The notes beneath the pieces are model-generated. The model ran no database searches. It was not told the DNA's origin and worked only from the letters and a program-made list of their open reading frames with translations. DNA of 64,000 nucleotides from NCBI RefSeq assembly GCF_022539505.1, contig NC_061514.1, positions 223,657,837 to 223,721,836 of the forward strand, read 5' to 3'. Source of the DNA: Lolium rigidum (Eukaryota; Streptophyta; Magnoliopsida; Poales; Poaceae). How positions within the stretch are numbered: the first letter of the stretch is position 1; every line of letters starts with the position of its first letter. A program made the translations under genes and the position numbers. This document shows, in pieces, positions 32,642-41,911 of the stretch.

Positions 32642-33611
32642 TGATAGGGCAAAGATGGCCGATCTTTCGATGAGAGTATGATAGCGTCGATTTGTTGGTG
32701 GAGTTCGTGCTTGCCGATCCGACTACACGTGCAAAGCTCGTGCGCCAATGCAATCGCTAGGACAATCTCCGGGAGTTACTGATCTTGCGGATGCACGATC
32801 AGCTCGACCGACGAGGGTCTTAATTCCTACCTGAAATCGAGAACAAGTAAGAACTAGTAATGCAATCAGAAGTATTGCGGATATAGATGAAAGCTTTATT
32901 GAAAAGGTGGGATTCCGAATAGTCGGTCTTGTTCTGGGCGTTGGCCTCAAAATAAGTACACGAGAGTTGCAGCAATGGCTAACTTTTAGTCTAATCAAAA
33001 TCCAAGTTCTAATGACGGCTACAGAGGGATATATATGGGGGAAGTAAAGGGATTTTCGTCCAACCAGCTAGGGTTGGCCAAAAACACCCCTAAATGGGCC
33101 TTCCTCCACTTATATGGCCTCTTAAAAATCCCCTAAAATACCTAATCCGAAAATACATGGGCCTGGCCCATTAAATAAGGTGACGTAGCACCAATAATAA
33201 CTCTTTGGACGAATTTTATGGTGGAGTAACTTGTATAATTCATCCAAGCATCGTTGCTTCACTATGGTGGCTTCAATGTTCTGAAATCCTCGCTTGCAAC
33301 GCCATCCTGAATCCTTGCAGGTCTGCTGCCATCTCCATGCACGTTCCTAATCCAATGCTTGGCGTCCATGCTAGATCCATTCCTAAATAATATAAATACA
33401 TTTGATTTAGGCAAGCATCATATTCTCATATATATCAGGAAGGATTCCTAGTAACGAATGTACCTGAGAAGTGGTTGTAGGAGTATTGGTTGTATCTATC
33501 ATAGAGATGTCCTCATCATCCTCCCCTACTTGAATTGAAGTCATCCTCGACGTAGTCTCATATTTTTCACCAAGATATGCCTTCAAATCGGAGGTTGGGA
33601 TGTCCTCATCA
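32642..33611 (-). repeat. 3' LTR of Y
   Basis: 970 bases, from TGATGAGGACATCCC (33611, minus) to TTTGCCCTATCA (32642). It carries a 28-base segment (about 33415-33442) absent from the 5' LTR, bounded by a short AGG repeat. A TATATATA stretch lies at about 33029-33036. Confidence 0.9.
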
Positions 33612-34360
33612 TCCTCCCTTTCTTGAAAGAAAAGCCGTCCGCGGCGATGTTTATTCTGTAAACATGCTAACAAAAGAGACAAGGTATATGCATGGTATAT
33701 GTATATGTCATCCGTTTTAACAGCTCTTTCATGTTTCCCATTTAATTTTGTACATATACCAGTATTGTAGTAGCGTAGAAGCTCATTAGTCCCCATTAAA
33801 CATTTATCACAACTCAGTTTGCAGATATAAGTGAAGCACATATTAACTCCTTTTAAATTATAATGCTCATCATTAAACCATCCCAATAGTGGTAAACCAA
33901 AATTCAGTAGTTCCAATTTACATGCTACAACTAGCTTAAATAAGCGATCATGCAACAAGCTATTTGGCATAAAGTCTACACCGTTATTGGAGGTCATATC
34001 AAAATGATTGAACATAGGTGGAATTTTACTTCCCATCAAACCAATAGTATATGGAACATCATCACATGTAATGCAAATTTTATTCACTAAAAATTCATTG
34101 TCTACGCCATACTCTCCAATTAAATTAAAAGTATAACCATGGGCATAAACACTCTTCAAATATTTGATTTCAGCAATCTTATTTCTAGCGTGTGATAAAG
34201 ACATAGGAGGATCCATCACAACAGAAAACAAAGAATTAGCATGAGAAATCTTAGCCAACACTTCATTGTTCCTAACCAGTTTTATATGATCCATACTATA
34301 GTCATCTTTCAAATCAGAAGGTGCATTATCAGGAGCAAGAATTTCAGTTTGTACACTCAT
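33407..34360 (-). CDS. Y second ORF, 317 aa, function unknown
   Basis: I do not recognise a family. The frame starts MSVQTEILAPDNAPSDLKDD, 13 bases downstream of the gag stop and in another frame. It has short hydrophobic segments and scattered Cys (ICITCDD, CKLSCDKCL). It ends with TDDIYIYHAYTLSLLLACLQ, a motif shared with H1, H and X. At the DNA level that motif looks like a pyrimidine tract plus AG (AG at 33656-33657). The frame then runs through the purine tract ([14 protein letters not shown]) and about 200 bases into the 3' LTR. The intact length suggests selection or recent origin. A trans-acting or packaging role would be speculation. Confidence 0.65.
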   Translation of the reverse strand: MSVQTEILAPDNAPSDLKDDYSMDHIKLVRNNEVLAKISHANSLFSVVMDPPMSLSHARNKIAEIKYLKSVYAHGYTFNLIGEYGVDNEFLVNKICITCDDVPYTIGLMGSKIPPMFNHFDMTSNNGVDFMPNSLLHDRLFKLVVACKLELLNFGLPLLGWFNDEHYNLKGVNMCFTYICKLSCDKCLMGTNELLRYYNTGICTKLNGKHERAVKTDDIYIYHAYTLSLLLACLQNKHRRGRLFFQEREDDEDIPTSDLKAYLGEKYETTSRMTSIQVGEDDEDISMIDTTNTPTTTSQVHSLLGILPDIYENMMLA

Positions 34361-34373
34361 AGATATGGAAGAA

Positions 34374-35420
34374 TTAACTTGTACGAGTAGGTGTACTCAA
34401 CATAGGTTGTATATCAGTTCCACAATTTCCTAACACATGGTCATCCTTGGAAACAAAAGTCTCCGTTGGTATACTCATATCAATGCATGAATTAGAATCA
34501 ACAATAGGTGCACTTAAACCATCATCTATCTGAGTTGTTTGATCACATAAAATCAAATTAGCAGCACAATCCTCTAATATAGGTGGTGTGACCAAATTAT
34601 TTTCTACCTCATCACATGGTATATTTAAGATAACCTTGCATTCACCAATCTCATGTGGAGGGACAACATCAGTACCTTCATTGTTACCTTGTGACTCCGA
34701 CTTAGAAGATGTTCGCAGCGACGTGTCACAAGTCTGTGGCTGGGCGACTCGCACAACAATATTCATGCGTGGAACGTTGGAAGAAACAACCGGTGCTAGT
34801 GTGCATGACTTGGAGGAGTTGAAATGGTCCACCGTGTTTTCCTGTATGTGTTTCTCAAAAGCACAAGCGCGAACATATATACCAATAGTAGAACGAGGAA
34901 TATACTTAAACATAACCTTAATATCAGGGTTTAAGCCGTTGAAAAACATGTTTCTAGTACTTTCCTCAAATTCCTTTATATCACAACGGTACATGTAAAA
35001 TTGAAAGTCCTGATAGTAAACATGCACGGTGTTACTACCTTGTTCTAACCGTTTAAGTTTGTGGAGCATTTCACGTTGATGAGAAAGAGGCACAAATCTA
35101 CGTCTCAAAACAGATTTCAAATCTACCCAAGTAGTAGGTTTATTATCAACATTTTCTTTATAATTCCAGTCCCACCAAACGGAAGCAAGATCAATAAAAG
35201 TTTGGGCGGCAATTCTTACTTTCTCATGTTCAGTAAAATCATGGCATCCAAAAATATTGTCGACTTCAAACTCCCAATCAAAATAAGCATCTATATTATA
35301 TCTACCCTCATAAACTGGTAAAGATATAACCTGATCATGATCTCCTGTAAATGGTTGCACATGCAGCTCCGTAGTCGTCATGGTACTCGGGTCGATGGCT
35401 TGGTCCTCAATTCCTGTCAT
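34374..35420 (-). CDS. Y gag-like protein, 348 aa
   Basis: The frame begins MTGIEDQAIDPSTM. Residues about 30-190 are a gypsy gag core: LPVYEGRYNIDAYFDWEFEV, VWWDWNYKENVDNKPTTW, LRRRFVPLSHQREMLHKL, and GLNPDIKVMFKY. This matches the gag of G1 (DAEAYLSWALKVDKIF, RFVPTHYMTDLF). The usual CCHC zinc knuckle and protease are missing; the C-terminal 150 residues are acidic, Ser/Thr-rich and unfamiliar. It could co-assemble with the gag of an autonomous partner. The ORF is intact, with the start at the first ATG after the leader. Confidence 0.75.
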   Translation of the reverse strand: MTGIEDQAIDPSTMTTTELHVQPFTGDHDQVISLPVYEGRYNIDAYFDWEFEVDNIFGCHDFTEHEKVRIAAQTFIDLASVWWDWNYKENVDNKPTTWVDLKSVLRRRFVPLSHQREMLHKLKRLEQGSNTVHVYYQDFQFYMYRCDIKEFEESTRNMFFNGLNPDIKVMFKYIPRSTIGIYVRACAFEKHIQENTVDHFNSSKSCTLAPVVSSNVPRMNIVVRVAQPQTCDTSLRTSSKSESQGNNEGTDVVPPHEIGECKVILNIPCDEVENNLVTPPILEDCAANLILCDQTTQIDDGLSAPIVDSNSCIDMSIPTETFVSKDDHVLGNCGTDIQPMLSTPTRTS

Positions 35421-36842
35421 TGTTAGTACCCAAAAAGCACAAATGTATATGCCTACAAGCTACGCAAATATGGTGGTATCACGCGTAATCTATCATGCAA
35501 AATACAAAGCTCTTACAAGTTCTTACCATTCAGGAGGTGGCGATCGGCAACCAACAGTATCGAGTAACTCCAAAGATTGAGCGAAGCGATTGCCAGGCAC
35601 ACGTATACCGCACGATGCAGAAATATGTAGAGCTGTAGGTAGGCTTAATATATGTGGAACTACAACCACAATAATCAATGTAAAGCTGAAAATTCGTTCA
35701 AAGTTGTCAAGTGCTGGTCCTAGGCTAGACCGTACTAGAGACGCGAGCCTAAGACACAGAAAATCACGCGCCCAGCAACTGATAGACACCAGGTAACGCG
35801 TAGAAATCCGAAGACCAAAAATATGATAATGGCGCAAATGCAGCTCAAGTGATGGTGCTCTTGGTTTTCGTGGCGACAGTGAAGCTATATAGATGGATGA
35901 GATGAAACCATGTGAAAGAAAGAAGAAAGAAAAGAAAATCGTGACCAGCAGTCCGACCAAGTTGATGCGACTTGACCAGCAACTTCTCTCCAAACACAAG
36001 CTGAAACAACTACCGGGACCAAGTCCCAATGTGAGTAGTCCGTACTTCCTTTGCTAGCTTATCAACCAGGTTAGGGATCAAGTACCAATGGAAGTCGGTC
36101 CATTAAAGATGGATCCCAACATATATACTACTACGGTAGTACCAACGTAGGTCTGATCGGTCCTTTTTTTTTTTCCTTTTTTTTTTTGCTTTCTTTTTGT
36201 ACTCTTTTTTTTTGTCCAATCAGACCCACGGAATCTCTTTCCAAATAGATCGGATAACAAATTTGGAAAGTTAAACAACAATTGCTTGTGATATATTCGG
36301 AACTGAATAGCTTTTATTTTATCTGTATGTAACTGTCCAAAAAACAAGGCGCTAAGGACGGATATTCCAATGATACCGATACTCCCCCCTTCTTTTTAGC
36401 TGATTTCTTTCCAAATAAGAAAGACACACGGTGGAAGGTGAGACAACACCCCTATGCAAGTCAAACTGATTGATTCGATGGAGAAAGGAAACTGGAGGAA
36501 GACGTGGTCGGATGGCAGATGTAGACGAACAGACACACGGACGTGGAGAGTTTACCGAACGGTAGCGACGCGGAAACAAAAGGCGGAGACAAGAACGTGA
36601 TTAGAACTCGAAACTCTAAAAGACTAGACACTAGAAACCAGCAACTCGACACACGACGCAACGAAAATTCAACAAAACAAAAATTAAAGTGATGATAGCG
36701 AAAAGGCTAAGACTGGTTTTAGGCGAGGATGAACTAATCTAACTTCTTTTTGTGGGGCTTTTTTTCTGGGTTTTAGGTAAAAACAAATCTACACTAGGAA
36801 AACAGTAAAATCTCACCGAGCAACCTGAAATCTGATACCACT
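35421..36842 (-). other. Leader of Y, non-coding
   Basis: This is the stretch between the primer site (by 36840) and gag. It contains a strongly purine-rich tract on the minus strand (about 36160-36215, mostly A with G). Open frames on both strands here do not resemble proteins. Confidence 0.6.
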
Positions 36843-37784
36843 TGATAGGGCAAAGATGGCCGATCTTTCGATGAGAGTATGATAGCGTCGATTTGTTGGT
36901 GGAGTTCGTGCTTGCCGATCCGACTACACGTGCAAAGCTCGTGCGCCAATGCAATCGCTAGGACAATCTCCGGGAGTTACCGATCTTGCGGATGCACGAT
37001 CAGCTCGACCAGCCGAGGGTCTTAATTCCTACCTGAAATCGAGAACAAGTAAGAACTAATAATGCAATCGAAGTATTGCGGATATAGATGAAAGCTTTAT
37101 TGAAAAGGTGGGATTCCGAATAGTCGGTCTTGTTCTGGGCGTTGGCCTCAAAATAAGTACACGAGAGTTGCAGCAATGGCTAACTTTTAGTCTAATCAAA
37201 ATCCAAGTTCTAATGACGGCTACGAGAGGGATATATATGGGGGAAGTAAAGGGATTTTCGTCCAACCAGCTAGGGTTGGCCAAAAACACCCCTAAATGGG
37301 CCTTCCTCCACTTATATGGCCTCTTAAAATCCCCTAAAATACCTAATCCGAAAATACATGGGCCTGGCCCATTAAATAAGGTGACGTAGCACCAATAATA
37401 ACTCTTTGGACGAATTTTATGGTGGAGTAACTTGTATAATTCATCCAAGCATCGTTGCTTCACTATGGTGGCTTCAATGTTCTGAAATCCTCGCTTGCAA
37501 CGCCATCCTGAATCCTTGCAGGTCTGCTGCCATCTCCATGCACGTTCCTAATCCAATGCTTGGCGTCCATGCTAGATCCATTCCTAAATAATATAAATAC
37601 ATTTGATTTAGGAAGGATTCCTAGTAACGAATGTACCTGAGAAGTGGTTGTAGGAGTATTGGTTGTATCTATCATAGAGATGTCCTCATCATCCTCCCCT
37701 ACTTGAATTGAAGTCGTCCTCGACGTAGTCTCATCTTTTTCACCAAGATATGCCTTCAAATCGGAGGTTGGGATGTCCTCATCA
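36843..37784 (-). repeat. 5' LTR of Y
   Basis: 942 bases, TGATGAGGACATCCC (37784) to CCCTATCA (36843) on the minus strand. It differs from the 3' LTR by the 28-base gap and about ten further small changes by eye. Confidence 0.9.
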
Positions 37785-40196
37785 CGATTCGAGGCACGCG
37801 TAAAGGAGAAGATTCACCTTAGCGTGTCGTCTTGGCGATGAAGCATATGATGCGGTGAAGACCGAAGGTCGGGCTGCATCATCTCCCCCCACTTGAAAAA
37901 GAGTCGTCCTCGACGATAAATCTTCATGAATGTGTAGAGGAGGTAGATGACACCAACACTTGAATGTCGCTTCACTTGTCAAGGGCCCTATCAATAGCAC
38001 AAGAAAAGCCAAGCAACACTCAAAGCATAGCCAATGTTCCACGGGTTTAGCAAGATAGCGCAAGTAGAAAGAGGTCACCTTAGCAAGATGTCGGTGTGCT
38101 CTCATTGAGAGATCTTGTGTAGTAGATGTATGGGGTTGAACCCATTCGTTGACGCTCATCCACAAGTCACATGTACCTTCACACAACAAAGACCAAGCAA
38201 AGTATATGTGTGCGTGATAGAGGAGCATATCATCAACGACATGTCCATTCATGTTCACAACACCGTTAGCACAACACAAATTTATGAGGAAGAATGCATG
38301 TGCAAGGTCAATGTGTAAGAACTCCATATGAACATCTTCCAAATCCGGAAACACAAAAACTCCAAATTGTGAGACAACTATGATGTCCATCTCATGTATA
38401 AACTCATTTTCATTGTTGCTCTCAAGGCATCGGAAAGAGAAATTGTTCAACATCCTTGAAGCAACAAGTGGAGAATTTGGCAAAAACACATACGGAAGAG
38501 TGTCCAAAATATCATCAACATGTGTGCACACAAACCATTGGAAAGAGAAATTGGTCCTCATATTTGGTGCAATACACAACATATCATCCAAAAAGTTCAC
38601 CAAGAAAACATTTGCACAACCGTGCGTGCCAAAAAACCAAATGAAAGAGCAATTGGTCAACTTGTTTGAGGCAACACCAACGGTAAGAATCACATCATCA
38701 TGCTTGCAAAAGAACCAAGAGAAAGAGAAATTGTTCGACATGTTCAATGCAAAGCATGGGGAAGGTATTAGAGCCGGGTTCGATCTTGAACTCACTTGTA
38801 TTATGCTCTCTAGAGCTCTCTTTGTCAACTCGTGCTCAATCGAGGTTGACATTGGCATTCTTGTACCTACACACACAATAGGCAAAGCAAAGAACGTGTG
38901 TGCATGGTATATGAACACATCATCCATCATGATGGTCCATCTCTTTTGCACATCACCATTAGCATTAAGCAATCTATCATAGTATATGTGGTGAATATGC
39001 GGAGTAAACACTTGAACATTCTCATCATGGATATAGGCAAAGTCTCCAAAGTTTGAGAGAGCTATGGGGGCAATCTCATGTACAAGCATACTAACATTAT
39101 GGCAAACCAGGCATTGGAAAGAGCAAGTGTTCAAAATTTTGGTTGCACTAATGGGAGAGTATTGCAAGCATTTAGCACAAAACATGTTCAACATTGTATC
39201 ATTGTTGTCGACAAACCTATGGAAAGAGAAATTGTTCGGCAAGGTTGTCACAACATAAGCATTATCGTCATCATTTTCATTGCAAGCAATACATGGGAAA
39301 GAGCAATTGTTCGACATATTGCAAGCAATTGGAGAGAAAGTGAAACTCTCATAGCATGGCATGGTGATATTATCATAAGCAACTAATTCCACATGATCAA
39401 CAATAGTGGTATCACAAGTATCACAAGGGAATGTGAAAGAAGCATATGACATAGCAATAGGATCATCCAACTCATGCAAGCACTCACAAATCATCATGTC
39501 CACAAGTGGGATCATGGCATCATCAACACCCATATAGGTACCTTTGTAGTCCGACTCATTTGAGGTAGGTGTTGTGGAAGAGGTAGGAGCCATGTGGTCG
39601 ACATCTTTGACTTCTTGTAAGCATGGTGTGATATCATCGTCTTCATGCACCATGTACATCTTCTCCATGATCGGGAACTCGTCATCCATGGGACCTAATG
39701 AGACACAAGGAAACACACTAGAGGTAGAGGGTAAGTTGTTAGAATTCGAAATGGCCTCACATGACCTATCAACTACCACTCTCATCTCACTCGGTGTATC
39801 ACTCATATCCTCAATGTGGAGGCACTCAAGCTCATGTATAGTGGATTCACTCATCTCACATATAGTGGAGTCTCTCATCTCACATATAGTGGAGTCGCTC
39901 ATCTCACATATAGTGGAGTCGCTCATCTCACATATAGTGGAGTCCCTCATCTCCATGGCAATGGCGTCGCCGATGTCCGAGCAATCTAGCAAAGAAGAAG
40001 ACAACACAAGAGGAGTAGAGGTTAATGTGTTAAAAATCAAAGCGTCCTCACTCAACTCATGTGGTGTGTCACTCTTGCTCTCAAGGTGTTTGAAGTAGGA
40101 TTTGCACTCGGCTTTATCTTGGGTGGTCATATGGGCTTCAAGAGCTTCTAGCTCGGCAAAGTAGGCTCTCATCTCGGCCTTTTCTTGTGGGGTCAT
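37782..40196 (-). CDS. X ORF, 804 aa, Cys/Asn-rich with an N-x-[CF]-S-F repeat; function unknown
   Basis: The frame is intact and starts MTPQEKAEMRAYFAELEALE, a charged helix-like N-terminus. Residues about 80-122 are five to six copies of an eight-residue unit (MSDSTICE). From about residue 290 a motif recurs at least seven times: NNCSFPCIACNEN, NNFSFHRF, NTCSFQCLVCHN, NNFSFSWFFCKHD, TNCSFIWFFGTHG, TNFSFQWFVCTH, NNFSFRCLESNN. Two copies of DDVFIYHAHTFF/DDMLLYHAHIYF occur. Near the end it reads SSRTTLFQVGGDDAARPS, where VGGDD is encoded by the polypurine tract, so the frame enters the 3' LTR. The present stop lies in Y sequence (37782-37784); without Y the frame would continue into the minisatellite. 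Related to the ORFs of H and H1. No enzyme motif. Confidence 0.7.
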   Translation of the reverse strand: MTPQEKAEMRAYFAELEALEAHMTTQDKAECKSYFKHLESKSDTPHELSEDALIFNTLTSTPLVLSSSLLDCSDIGDAIAMEMRDSTICEMSDSTICEMSDSTICEMRDSTICEMSESTIHELECLHIEDMSDTPSEMRVVVDRSCEAISNSNNLPSTSSVFPCVSLGPMDDEFPIMEKMYMVHEDDDITPCLQEVKDVDHMAPTSSTTPTSNESDYKGTYMGVDDAMIPLVDMMICECLHELDDPIAMSYASFTFPCDTCDTTIVDHVELVAYDNITMPCYESFTFSPIACNMSNNCSFPCIACNENDDDNAYVVTTLPNNFSFHRFVDNNDTMLNMFCAKCLQYSPISATKILNTCSFQCLVCHNVSMLVHEIAPIALSNFGDFAYIHDENVQVFTPHIHHIYYDRLLNANGDVQKRWTIMMDDVFIYHAHTFFALPIVCVGTRMPMSTSIEHELTKRALESIIQVSSRSNPALIPSPCFALNMSNNFSFSWFFCKHDDVILTVGVASNKLTNCSFIWFFGTHGCANVFLVNFLDDMLCIAPNMRTNFSFQWFVCTHVDDILDTLPYVFLPNSPLVASRMLNNFSFRCLESNNENEFIHEMDIIVVSQFGVFVFPDLEDVHMEFLHIDLAHAFFLINLCCANGVVNMNGHVVDDMLLYHAHIYFAWSLLCEGTCDLWMSVNEWVQPHTSTTQDLSMRAHRHLAKVTSFYLRYLAKPVEHWLCFECCLAFLVLLIGPLTSEATFKCWCHLPPLHIHEDLSSRTTLFQVGGDDAARPSVFTASYASSPRRHAKVNLLLYACLES
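37785..37789 (+). repeat. TSD CGATT, right copy (Y)
   Basis: CGATT follows Y directly, after which the LTR of X resumes with CGAGGCACGCG. Confidence 0.9.
37882..37894 (-). other. Polypurine tract of X
   Basis: AAGTGGGGGGAGA on the minus strand directly precedes the 3' LTR start TGATGCAGCCC. It is nearly the same as the G1 tract (AAGGGGGGGGAGA). It also encodes VGGDD of the X ORF. Confidence 0.8.
38867..38868 (-). promoter_or_regulatory. Acceptor-like AG in the X ORF
   Basis: On the minus strand a T-rich stretch (TTCTTTGCTTTGCCTATTG) ends TGTGTGTAG before GTACAAG. Position and context match the motif in H1 (22842) and H (52852), so a functional 3' splice site is plausible but unproven. Confidence 0.4.
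39832..39955 (-). repeat. 24-bp coding tandem repeat in the X ORF
   Basis: Five to six near-identical units of the form CTCATCTCACATATAGTGGA plus four bases encode the octapeptide MSDSTICE and variants. The unit length is a multiple of three, so the frame is kept. Confidence 0.85.
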
Positions 40197-41911
40197 ATTG
40201 GATAGCTCTCACTAGGAAGGGTGTGTATGTATGTGGTGGAAGGAAAACTACCAAAGGTCAAAACTCGCAACCCAAAATCGAGAAAAATGGTTCAAGTTAG
40301 AGAATAACCGATATGTACTCACACACGCACTCAAAGCACACGCAAAAGGCTAAGAACTCTATATGGTGGTAGGTGAGGAAGTGGATAGCAAACGAAAAGA
40401 ACCAAAGAAAATGTCTATTGTCAAATGTGGGTAAGATCCAAAGTCAAATGTCAAAAGCGGTGATCTATGTCAAGGAAACACGGAAACACACACAAGGAAG
40501 AACAATGGGGTTAGCGCGACCAAGGAAGTGAGCAAGTAATAAAGATGGTCCTAGCGAAGACTATAAGCTCGGTGTCGCGCCAACACAAGAGAGACCGTAG
40601 CTCGGTTGCATATGAGAGAAGCAACTAGATTTGCACAAATGCCACTCTTCTCGTTTCTCTCTTAGTGCTTACAAGCGTTGCACTCCTTTGTATCGGTGGA
40701 CACACACTCTTTTTCTTTTCTTTTTCTTTTTCTCTTTTTTTTTCACTTTTTCTATGCTTAGAAGCTTTCTTTTTCTCTATATATATGTCACACTTTTTCT
40801 TCTTGTGTATCTTTCTCACCGAGCTTGCTTCGGAGCTTTGCTCAACACAACGCACACACACATCCGCTCACGGTCGTGACACTTGTGCAATGCTTCGCAA
40901 CACTCGGAAAGCCACTCTCAATGGGATAGGTACACAAAGAAAGAAGTGGGGCTACAAGGGGTGGGGCAAGTTATACCTATTGATGTTAGGCGGTGTCAAG
41001 CACACGAACTTGCGATGATCGAGGTGGTGTCGATGATGATGTCGAAGTTGCGCCGGAATCCGGGGTGCCAAAGGTGTCGTCGCGGTGTTGGTGTAGGCGC
41101 GGAAGCGAAATAGACAACCAATGCACTCCAAATCGGAAACCGAGCAAATTAAGTCAATGCCCGAAAAGTTGGGTCAAAACGAGCGGTCAAAAGTTGGGCT
41201 CCAAAAATCGTCAAAAATTAGACGTAGACTATGTGGAATCGTTGGAGGATGTTGTTAAAGTTTGGAGTTAAACGGGCTCCGGAAAGTTGGTTAAGTTACA
41301 TGCTGAAACTGCCAGTTTTTGTGCTGAAAATCGTGCTGGCGGAAGTTCCGGTCGCTCGGGGAGGAAGTTCCGGTCCTGAGGGGCGGAAGTTCCGGTCCTG
41401 AGGGGCGGAAGTTCCGGTCGGGGCGGAAGTTCCGGCCAACTTCCGGTCTAGTTCCGGAAATGGTCGTTTTCGTTACAGAACCATCCCGTGGCGTTTTGGC
41501 GCAATTCCGGAACTAGGCCGGAACTTGGGCGGAAGTTCCGGTGGGCGGAAGTTCCGGTCTCTCGGGGCGGAAGTTCCGGTCCTGAGGGGCGGAAGTTCCG
41601 GAAATACCAGAAAATTTCAGATCTGAATCTGTGGGACGAACAGCACGAACAAGCACGAACTCGGGGCGGAAAAATGGACCAGAAAATGATGGATTTCGTG
41701 GGAAATAGGTGGATTTGGCCGGTGAAAATTGGAGGGATGATAGATCAACACCAAAGACAACAGATCTGTGGATCAAAACCACAAAAAACGCAACAAATCC
41801 TGAGATCCAAATTCGAGCTATTTTTTGGGGAAAAAATTTTGGGGAAATTTTTGGGCGAAATTGGTGGAATCGGAGGGTCAAATCCGTGGCAACCTTTGCT
41901 CAGATACCATA
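40197..41911 (-). other. Leader of X, non-coding
   Basis: Between the primer site and the ORF lie about 1.7 kb without coding signal. On the minus strand it carries the GGAAGTTCCGG-type array (about 41339-41610), and further on a purine-rich tract (40700-40760, AAAAAG repeats). It begins with the primer site TGGTATCTGAGC. Confidence 0.6.
41339..41610 (-). repeat. GGAAGTTCCGG array in the leader of X
   Basis: At least eight copies of CGGAAGTTCCGG-type words occur with GAGGGG or CTCGGGG spacers. The LTR minisatellite motif is thus repeated a second time inside the element, as G1 does with its own CCGG motif. Confidence 0.8.

Larger units (their letters stand above)
32642..37784 (-). mobile_element. 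Y: non-autonomous gypsy element with gag and a second ORF
   Basis: Y is 5143 bases: two LTRs, a primer site on the minus strand (36825-36840, TGGTATCAGATTTC), a leader, a gag ORF, a second ORF and a purine tract near 33612-33630. No protease, RT or integrase is present. TSD CGATT is perfect. Its LTR start TGATGAGGACATCCC is identical to that of G2 over 15 bases, which makes G2 its likely source of enzymes. Confidence 0.9.
31770..37881 (-). repeat. 3' LTR of X, split by Y
   Basis: The LTR lies at 31770-32641 and 37790-37881 and totals 964 bases. On the plus strand it starts TGATGCGGGCTAAGCCCG and ends GGGCTGCATCA. It is 44 bases shorter than the other LTR, exactly two units of the 22-bp minisatellite. 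Confidence 0.9.

Noticed and set aside
37056..37591. Small ORFs repeated at 33205-33390 and 37406-37591
   Set aside because: They are the same LTR sequence of Y read in both LTR copies, not genes.
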